Below, one piece after another: positions 55,882-64,000 of a DNA stretch of 64,000 nucleotides (within the stretch, counting starts at the first letter, position 1; each line of letters opens with the position of its first letter). The translations under genes were made by a program, and so were the position numbers. The notes beneath the pieces were generated by a model that was not told where the DNA came from, made no database searches, and saw nothing but the letters and a program-made list of their open reading frames with translations. The DNA is from Ipomoea triloba. Lineage: Eukaryota; Streptophyta; Magnoliopsida; Solanales; Convolvulaceae. Where the stretch lies: assembly GCF_003576645.1 (NCBI RefSeq), contig NC_044919.1, forward strand, positions 16,275,747 to 16,339,746. The letters are read 5' to 3'.

Positions 55882-56166
55882 TATATCATGGGCCAGGGTC
55901 GTTCACAGTGCATTGTGAATCCTGATCCAATACACATAATTTGACTTTATAATGTACAGAGTTCATGTGTATAATGAAAATGAATTAAACACTTAACATA
56001 ATACACAAAATTGATGTTCATAATGCATAGAATTCATGTTCATTATATCGTGCTTATGCGTATGTGTATTATGAACATGAATTATGTACTAATGAAGATA
56101 AATTCTATACATTATAAAGTCAAATTATGTGTATTTGATGCACTGTGGACCCTGGTTCATGATATA
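55882..56166. mobile_element. Foldback element
   Basis: 'ttatatcatgggccagggtc' on the left and 'gaccctggttcatgatataa' on the right. Inner blocks 'cacataatttgactttataatgta' and the exact complement near 56095-56135 extend the pairing. Confidence 0.8.
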
Positions 56167-56660
56167 ACGATTGTTATTTCTATGCATATGATACTTTTTT
56201 TTTTTTATATATATATAGAGTACATTATTGTAAATTTGTAATGCATAAGGTACACTATTTTAGTACATAATGTTTAAGGGTCAATGGCACAAAAATAAGG
56301 AATTTCTTGGTATTATTATTATTTGTTAGATCTCAACGTTACACTATACTTACTTCTCACTGTCTCACTCATCCTGTGACTACTGTAAGTCAATCACGTT
56401 TAACTATAGAATTCTTTGGCTATCTGATTTCCATATCCTACTTAAAACCAATTGGTGATAAGTAAGTAGACATTAACCATTTAACCACATCCCTCCATGG
56501 TAAGCCGCAACGCCACGTCTCAAATCGAGCCGGAGTTGAACTCGGCTAACCCAATTGACACTCAACAATCCTCCTTCCATTACATGTCGGAACCTTTGAA
56601 CACCAACTCGGCTAACCCAACCGACATTTATTTTTCTTCTCCAACTAATTATTACTAATA
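56167..56660. other. Intergenic DNA, no gene seen
   Basis: About 56480-56630 contains 'ttgaactcggctaacccaattgac' and 'accaactcggctaacccaaccgac' about 100 bp apart, a dispersed-repeat style duplication. The minus-strand frame 56473-56709 derives from it. Confidence 0.4.
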
Positions 56661-57090
56661 TGTATGGAAGACCACGGTTCGATTCGAACCTAATCGAACA
56701 ATGTAGCAATTGAACCTAAATAGTATGGACGGTTACGGTTATGATTCAAAATCGGAAAAAATAAAATAAAATAATTGTTGAATTTAGACTATTTTAAAAA
56801 TAAGAAATTGAACTTACAAAAATAAATAAATAATTAAATAAATTTTGAATTCGCGGTTCAAAATCAAAATTTAAACCGAACCGAACCAATTTATCAAAAT
56901 AAGTGTTTGATGATTTTCACTATATATGATTGCGATTCAGTTTCCGTTCACGGTTCAACAATTATTTTATTTTATTTTATTTTATTTTATTTTTTCGGTT
57001 CTGAATAGTAACTAGAACCGTTCATACTATTTCGGAATGATTGCTACAGTGTCCAGTTAGGTTTGAACCGAATCGTGGTCATCCATACAT
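56661..57090. mobile_element. Foldback element with GGTTCGATTCGAACC-type ends
   Basis: 'tgtatggaagaccacggttcgattcgaacct' and 'aggtttgaaccgaatcgtggtcatccataca' are inverted ends. 'aatagtatggacggtta' pairs with 'aaccgttcatactattt' further in, and the centre has (TTTTA)n at 56962-56995. Confidence 0.75.
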
Positions 57091-57207
57091 ATAAGCAAAT
57101 GATTTGTTGGGAAAGAAAAATAAATGATATAGTTAATTTTAAGAGAAAAAATATCAATTTAACATCACAGAAAGAAAACCGCCACTTTAATAATTCAGGG
57201 AAAAAAG

Positions 57208-57330
57208 TACAATGCAGTATCTGTACCTATTGAAGCACAAGAGTCAGCATTGCCCCCACTGAGACTCGAACCCACCACCTCCCGTATAAAGAGAAGGGTT
57301 TGATGCCACTGGACTACAAGGTCCTTAGCT
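57208..57330 (-). repeat. tRNA-derived SINE, family A, minus strand
   Basis: 'atgcagtatctgtacc', 'gagactcgaacccaccacc' and 'gatgccactggactacaaggtcctt' in the family's minus-strand order; nearly identical to the copy at 45892-45986. Confidence 0.8.
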
Positions 57331-57609
57331 TGGCATATATGTAAACCTCCACTTCAACCGACTCTGAAACCCATAGAAATTGAGAGTCCAGCATTGATTG
57401 GTCAAGTGACCAATAAAAGTTTGACACTTATAAAACTTTAAATTCATATTCTGACATGACCTTCAATTGGTTTTGATAATTAATTTGAAAGTTTCAAATG
57501 TCTAAATCTACTACTCGTTTTTTTTTTTTTTTTGGTAAATGTATAAATCTACTATTGAATGAAATGAAAAATGAATTTATATTACTTGTATATTGTATGA
57601 AGAGTACGT
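57331..57609. other. Intergenic DNA, no gene seen
   Basis: AT-rich with a short poly-T; nothing recognised. Confidence 0.4.
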
Positions 57610-58171
57610 AAATTTCACTTTTAGTCTTCGACTATTATATCATTAAATTATCATTTTTTTTGTCAAATCACGAAGTGTCTTAAGCATACTCTAATTGTAG
57701 GAGGCACATTTAAGCTCGCACCATACTTAGACTAATCCATGCTCACATCGGGCCGCTCCAATTAAGTGGTAAAGTGCTGACCATATAAATTTTGTCATAT
57801 TTAGTCATATTCTTTTAATTTTAGCACATTAAATTCTTGACTTTTATTTGGTTTCCATAATTAGTTATCAATTTAAAAATTTGTCATTTCACTTTTTTAA
57901 TAAATTAGGATAGTTATCATGTAATTTTATCATTCAAATTTTTCGTCCAAAATGTAATCTCTCTCCATTTCTTGTAAACTCTTTTAATTGGATGATTAAA
58001 TTAAATATTAACCATAATCATTAAATGGTTAAATAACTAAATTTTTTTTTCAACAAAATGACTAATTATGGCAAACAAATAAAATTAAAGTTAATAATGT
58101 AATGTGACAAAATTAAAAGATCAGAACTAAACGTGACAATATTACAATATTCGAGATTAAAGGTGAAATTT
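57610..58171. mobile_element. Foldback element, about 560 bp
   Basis: 'aaatttcacttttagtcttcgactattata' pairs with 'aatattacaatattcgagattaaaggtgaaattt'. Inner pairs 'tttagtcatattcttttaattttagcac' and 'atgtgacaaaattaaaagatcag' extend it. Confidence 0.65.
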
Positions 58172-58502
58172 TTTCTTGTATTAATTTCAGGATTGGTATC
58201 AAAATTCAAAGATTAACTTTATTTCTTTAATTTAATATCATCCAAATAGTTTCAGGCTAAATTAATTTCCAACTTTAATCTTTTTTAAATAGAAAATTGG
58301 CTAAATTAAAAGTTAGTATGAAAAAATATAGTCCGTATTAATTTTTTATGATATGACATTTATTTAACGCGAAGGGGTCGTCGATAAGGATGGTCGTAAT
58401 ATGTGGGTGGCAGTTGTACGAAATTAATGGTTGATGCCGTTATGGATAAGTATACGATGTGACGATGACTTACGACCGTCTCCGCGACGCATATAATCTA
58501 TA
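58172..58502. other. Intergenic DNA, no gene seen
   Basis: Short unique block with a GC-richer patch (58370-58490) just before the Helitron; no frame recognised. Confidence 0.4.
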
Positions 58503-60058
58503 CTAGTTTTATACCCGCATTGCGTGAATGGGTTAATGCACAATGTTTATATTTAAATAAATATTTGAAAGTATATCAATGCAAGATTATATAGGAGAAG
58601 TTTATACATAGGTAATTGAATGACGATTTTTTTTATTTAAATATCTAACTCAAAGTATATGAATCCAAGATAATATAGAAAATTCATTATAATTATTACT
58701 AAAATAAATGTTTGCAACCTTGTAAAATCGATAGTCTAAATATTTGGTCAAAAATGATAGTCTAAATAAATACTACTTTTAATTTGAATTTTTCTAAGTG
58801 TTCTTAATTCTCTTTTGAGTAACATTGTCATTGTCTTCATCTTTACTATTTGTTCTCTTCCTTTTTATTGGTAGTGTGTTATTTGCAATTCGGATATTGT
58901 TGGTAGCATAGATGACAACGTCATGCAATGAGATTATGATATAGGAGCTATGGACTTTCCTTTAGGTGTTCTGCTTGGGGTTCATTTGGTTCAATCATTA
59001 TTGTTGAATGAGTTATTGTGGATAAAGAAGTCCCTAGTTTAACAAAAAAGATTAAATTTATTAATAAAAATTTGAAAATTTAAAATATTATGTATTCCAA
59101 AGATATTAAAAGGTAGTTTCTCGCTTCAATTTGCTGGCGGGTAATTGGTTATTTGATTACTTTCATTGCCAACAAATCCCCCAAGTAGTTAATATGATTG
59201 GTTTCAAACTATTCTTTTTTATTTTTTTCATGGTATTAAAGAAATATATATGTATCATTTTTTGGTGTAACTACTAATTTATTTAATTCAATAAGAGTAA
59301 AATAGAGTGATTCCGCTTCAATTTGTTGGATTATTATTTGAGTACTCTCTTTGTCAACCAATCCCCAAGTAGTTAATATAATTAGGTTCAAATTATTTTA
59401 AATTTTTTTTTCATAGTATTAATAAAATACTTGGTAAATAAATATATAACATTATTTTGTACTATAACTTTGATATTTAATTACAAGATATTGTAAAAAT
59501 AAGATAATGGACAATGTAATGAATATCAATTGATAAATTTGAATTTAAAGAATCTTTGCATGAGAGAAAATAAAGACAATATAACTAATGAAATTATTTC
59601 TCTTATTTAATTTAATTTTTTGATAATGAATAATTTTTTCAAATAAAGGTATTGTAAACACATAATTCTAAATTAAAGAAATACATATGTATCATTTTTT
59701 GTTGTAGCAACTAATTTATTTAATTTAATAAGAGTAAAAATAGAGTGAGAAACTTAATTATGTCAAATTTGATTGAGATGAGGTTCGAATCTAAGACCTT
59801 TCTTATAGAAATTAATGGTAAGTTAAAAGCTAACGTAATATTAACGGAGAAGAGAATATTTAACAGAAAACTTAACAGATAATCATAAAAGTAAGGTTAA
59901 ATTAGGTAATCTCTATTAATAATATTAATCTGAATTATCTTAACCATCTATTTGATTAAATAATTCATCTGAACCATCCATTTGATTAAATGATTTGACC
60001 GTCATTTTTTCTATCCATTTTAGGCCAAACTTTCTTTGACTCTTATTAGTATAGTAGA
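58503..60058 (-). mobile_element. Non-autonomous Helitron, copy 2, 1556 bp
   Basis: Near-identical along its length to 10878-12420 and in the same orientation. On the minus strand it begins TCTACTATACTAATAAG after A and ends CTAG before T. The 3' hairpin is weaker than in copy 1 (CGC-ATT-GCG core) because of substitutions. It shares the internal duplication of about 185 bp, so that duplication predates both insertions. No coding capacity. Confidence 0.9.
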
Positions 60059-60067
60059 TATATAGTA

Positions 60068-60071
60068 TAGA

Positions 60072-60127
<56 letters not shown>
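60068..60127. repeat. (TA)n microsatellite
   Basis: About 60 bp of pure TA next to the Helitron end. Confidence 0.95.
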
Positions 60128-60131
<4 letters not shown>

Positions 60132-60395
60132 AGAAGTGCCCGCTCATTTTAGTCCAAAAATTTTGAAATCGGTCAACATAATATATAATAATTTCTTATA
60201 AAAAATTCTAGCCTTCCTTATCATTATTTATCATTCCTTATTTATGGCTAAAATTGACAAAATATTCAAAATATGATTCCATTCTTTATTATACACGGAA
60301 ATTAATGAAATATTTTATTCAATCTCATTCCTGTATGGATTCCTTAAACAAAATAGTTTAACCTTGCGTATTTTTAATATATATATATATATATA

Positions 60396-61500
60396 GATTA
60401 CTATATGATGTATATTATAGTATTCAAAAAAAATATTATTATATTATGTTAATGTATGTAATTAAATTCCTCTCATGATAATTTTCAAAAAAAAATAAAA
60501 ATTTCAACAATCAAATTACTATATGATGTATATTATAGTATTTAAAAAATATTACTATATTATGTTAATGTACGTCATTAAATTCCTCTCATGATAATAT
60601 TAAAAAAAATAAAAATTCCAACAACCAAATTACTATATGATGTATATTATAGTATTAAAAAATATTACTTAATGTACGTAATTAAATTCCTCTCATGATA
60701 ATATTCAAAAAAAAATTCCAACAATCAAATTACTATATGATGCATATTATAGTATTCCAAAAAAAATATTACTATATTACGTTAATGTACGTAATTAAAT
60801 TTTCTCTCATTATAATATTCAAAAAACAATTCAACAATCAAATTACTATATGATGTATATTATTGTATTCAAAAAAAATATTACTATATTATGTTAATGT
60901 ATGTAATTAAATTCCTCTCATGATAATATACCATGCAATTCATTTATGGTTCAAAATATTTTAATCTTGCGTATTTTTTATTTTATATTCGTAAACAATC
61001 AAATTACTATAGGATGTATATTATAGTATTCAAAAAAATTACTATATTATGTTAATGTACGTAATTAAATTCCTCTCATGATAATATTCAAAAAAAAATT
61101 CCAACAATCAAATTACTATATGATATATATTATAGTATTAAAAAAACAATCAAATTACTATATGATATATATTATAGTATTAAAAAAATATTCAAATTAC
61201 TATATGATATATATTATAGTATTAAAAAAATATTACAATTACTATATGATATATATTATAGTATTAAAAAAATATTACTATTACTATATGATATATATTA
61301 TAGTATTAAAAAAATATTACTATATTATGTTAATGTACGTAATTAAATTCCTCTCATGATAATATTCAAAAAAAAAATTCCAACAATCAAATTTCTATAT
61401 GATGTATATTATAGTATTAAAAAAATAACAATCAAATTACTATATGATGTAGATTATAGTATTCAAAAAAAATATTACTATGTTAAATCACTATATTATA
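60396..61500 (+). repeat. Tandem array, unit about 100-120 bp with 42-bp short variants
   Basis: Starts of the phrase 'attactatatgatgtatatt' lie near 60396, 60515, 60630, 60730, 60842, 61005, 61111, 61155, 61197, 61238, 61280, 61389 and 61435. Full units also contain 'atgttaatgtacgtaatt' and 'aaattcctctcatgataata'. Between 61111 and 61280 the unit is cut to about 42 bp and repeated four to five times. One unit (60842-61005) is extended by a segment that resembles the array's left border. The peptide frames across it are artefacts. Confidence 0.9.
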
Positions 61501-61597
61501 TTCATTTTCAATATAATATTGGTTCATTTTTAAAATAATGTTGTATTGATTTTTTACAATACTATTCAATATATAATTAAAATTAACATAGACTTAC

Positions 61598-61599
<2 letters not shown>

Positions 61600-61658
<59 letters not shown>
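61600..61658. repeat. (TA)n microsatellite
   Basis: About 59 bp of TA; with the tract at 60068-60127 it brackets the tandem array. Confidence 0.95.
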
Positions 61659-61660
<2 letters not shown>

Positions 61661-61750
61661 TCATTTTTCTGTCCATCTTAAGAAAATACTTCTGTCATTT
61701 TTTACCTAATTAAATAACAAAAAAAATGTTATATATGTTAATTTAATTTA

Positions 61751-63384
61751 GGCTAAAGTGCCATCCCGCACCATGAACCATAAGCCATTTGTCATGCCGC
61801 ACCCTGGACTTTCATAAGTGACTATTCGAGGCACAAACTATCAAATTTTGTTCGTCTAAACTTTTTTATAGGTTTTCCGGTTTCGCTGCTGACATGGGGC
61901 CGGTATTATCTGATGTGGAGCTTTTTTTTTTTTATAATTTTTTTTATCAATTCCTCCTAAATTGAAATTTTTGAAAAATTTTGTATTATTTTTTAATTAA
62001 TCAAAAATTCAATCCCTAATTCTTCTACTACATCACACCTCTGCTGAAACATACGTTGCGGACTGCTCCGGATACCCTCCCCACCTCGCCGTCGACCACC
62101 ACCTCTACACTATCCCTATCATCCACCGGTCTCTCTTCCACCGTCGGCCTCCAATTCCTCACCCTTCGACATCTTCTTGAACTTAGCCCTAATTTCATCC
62201 ATCAGCGGCCTCTCCCCTGTTCTAAAACAAGTTTAGCATTTTCTAGGAAATTTCCAGATTCCGTCTCAGCAATCATTGATTTCTCTACAATATTTTGTGT
62301 ATTCTCCGTCGTTTTCCCTCTCAGATTAACAACCTGCACCTCAGGAATCATTTCCAAAATGTACGAAATTTCTGCGTATTCTCCGTGAATTTCCAAGGTG
62401 CAAGTGAACGCTTTGTCCGGCGGCGTTGTTCCGCCCTAGCGGTGGCAGAGTCTACAGCTTGGGCAATTTTCCAGACAGTCGGTTCTGCTATAGGAGATTC
62501 GGCGTCCAGCGACAAAGATTTTGGTCGGCGGCCACAACTTCTGGTAGCGAACTCCGGAGCAAATTTTCTGGGCAGCGAGCTCTGGTTCCTTTCTTAATTT
62601 GCTTTGTTGTTGAAAAATCTGTATTTGCTTGGCGAAATGTGACCCATCACTTTTCTTTCAATTTAAACTTCAGTTGCAATTCCTAATGCTTTGTTATGAA
62701 TTTATGATTCTAATTACAGTGTTTAGTTCTGTCGATTGTCATGAGCTACTAATTGTTTTATAATCTGATTTTGAACATTTACATCTTTGACGGAATCTCC
62801 TTTGATATTTTTTCAGCAACCGGAATCTCCATAGGCGAATTCTGCACCTTCTGATTAATTTTAAAGATTTTATATAATTTCCGTAATCCGGCGACACTCC
62901 GGTCGCCAGAACGCCGCCTGCCGCCGGCCACCACCTGATTCAGCCGCCCTGAATGTATGATTTTGAGCATTTTGAGCGATTTGAGCGAGTTAGAGTTGGA
63001 TTCAGTCTAGGGAATAAATGTAGATTTTGAGTTTTTTTTTTGAAAGGATGTAGATTTTGAGTTAGATTTTGAGTTTTTTTTTTGAAAGGATGTAGATTTT
63101 GAGTTTATTTTTGAGTTTTTTTTTTGAAAGGATGTAGATTTTGAGTTTATTTTGAGGGAATTTGAATTAAAGTGATGAAATGGCTGCCACGTTTGCAAAC
63201 CAAAACATGTCAATAAGATATCAGCTCCACATCAGCAAGTTATCACCAGTAACTTGAAGGCAACCTGTAAAAAAGTCTAGACGAACAAAATTTTATGGTT
63301 TTTGCCTCGAATAGTCACTTATGAAAGTCCAGGGTGCGGCATGACAAATGGCTTATGGTTCATGGTGCGGGATGGCACTTTAGC
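61751..63384. mobile_element. Pack-MULE-like element, 1634 bp, 10-bp target duplication
   Basis: Long terminal inverted repeats: GGCTAAAGTGCCATCCCGC at the left and its complement at the right pair almost perfectly for about 80 bp and more loosely to about 130 bp. The direct repeat ATTTAATTTA is at 61741-61750 and 63385-63394. The interior (62040-62960) is GC-richer than the surroundings, unlike the foldback MITEs, and holds protein-like stretches on both strands, e.g. minus-strand 62202-62396. I could not identify a source gene. Near the right end a 'tgaaaggatgtagattttgagtt' unit is repeated about four times (63010-63150). Confidence 0.85.
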
Positions 63385-63394
63385 ATTTAATTTA

Positions 63395-63846
63395 TAGTAA
63401 TGATTACCTAAATATTTATTATAACATGAATCATGTTCTACTTTTAAGGTACACTAAACTAATACTCAATATATTCTTTTTCAAATTAAGTTCAGTTTTT
63501 TTTATATACAAATAAAATGAATATATAAAAAATATATCATTAAAAAGTTCTAATTAATTTTTTTTAAATAATACCTACATTGATATTTTTATTTTAATGT
63601 ATTAAATTAACATAAAATTATATTAAACCAACCTAATTACCTATGACAATTAAAGTAATTCTTTTTCAAACTTTTCATGCGCATAAAAATAAGCTTTGGT
63701 GCAAAATAAAATAAAAATAAATCTCATTTTTATTTGCAATTCTACTTTCCATAATTATATTGCTATATATATAGACTCTATTTTCCACAAAAGATGATTC
63801 AATATGTATATATGCATTATAGTTATTATTTTCGTTATCTTTTTAG

Positions 63847-63848
<2 letters not shown>
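63395..63848. other. AT-rich DNA, no gene seen
   Basis: Nothing recognisable between the Pack-MULE-like element and the terminal microsatellite. Confidence 0.4.

Positions 63849-63938
<90 letters not shown>
63849..63938. repeat. (TA)n microsatellite, longest in the window
   Basis: About 90 bp of TA. The sequence after it (63939-64000, 'gatttggatccagtgagatc...') looks like the end of another dispersed element cut by the window edge. Confidence 0.95.
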
Positions 63939-63941
<3 letters not shown>

Positions 63942-64000
63942 TTGGATCCAGTGAGATCACCCTATTTAGACGAGATCCTAAGATTACATCTCGGCCATTT

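Noticed and set aside
60396..61500. CRISPR-like array
   Set aside because: Units are contiguous tandem copies without unique spacers, in plant nuclear DNA.
61078..61538. Open frames with repeated YYMIYIIVLKK peptides
   Set aside because: They are direct translations of the AT-rich tandem array; no start context or conservation is expected.

Overview
This window is nuclear DNA from a flowering plant, most likely a eudicot. The evidence is GT-AG introns in plant-specific gene families, a low-GC background, long (TA)n tracts, and a dense mix of plant transposable elements: LTR elements, Helitrons, CACTA, Mutator-like, Tourist-like and Stowaway-like MITEs, LINE remnants and tRNA-type SINEs. I cannot fix the species from the sequence; an asterid is only a guess.

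Two intact host genes are visible, both on the plus strand. (1) 5615-15590 is a seven-exon GH9 class B endo-beta-1,4-glucanase of 501 codons with all catalytic motifs. Its introns hold a SINE, a Tourist-like MITE, an 848-bp Mutator-like foldback and a 1.54-kb Helitron. (2) 48959-52542 is a four-exon PLAC8-domain (plant cadmium resistance / cell-number-regulator type) membrane protein of 176 residues, with a second Mutator-like foldback in intron 3.

Region by region: 1-440 is a broken LINE RNase H end. 440-5560 is AT-rich with MITEs and SINEs. 5.6-15.6 kb is the GH9 gene. 15.6-21 kb is repeat-rich, with a GTTCG palindrome field at 17.0-17.7 kb and an LTR-like fragment at 18.3-19.3 kb. 21-26 kb carries broken pieces of host genes: a multi-exon UPF1 RNA-helicase fragment ending just before a Helitron-type 3' terminus, and one exon resembling the NCA2/DGS1 family. 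28043-35858 is a complete but dead Ty3/gypsy element of the Tat type (5-bp target duplication CTACT), itself split by a 1.69-kb solo LTR (duplication CAATA). 36.3-37.7 kb has ATTCGAAT-rich repeats around a WD40 (LEC14B-like) gene fragment and a CACTA-type end. 38236-40272 is a large solo LTR (duplication GCTAT) inside an older LTR-like sequence. 41211-42855 is a non-autonomous CACTA element. 44-48 kb is low-complexity DNA with a zinc-knuckle remnant. 48.9-52.6 kb is the PLAC8 gene. 53-58 kb is MITEs, a LINE end on the minus strand and foldbacks. 58503-60058 is a second Helitron copy. 60.4-61.5 kb is a roughly 110-bp tandem array. 61751-63384 is a Pack-MULE-like element. The window ends in a 90-bp (TA)n tract.

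The two genes are not functionally linked: one acts on cell-wall glucan, the other at a membrane. I found no new enzymatic system. The more unusual content is the captured, splice-structured fragments of host genes, the paired Helitrons, and the nested LTR insertions whose ends and target duplications can be read to the base.
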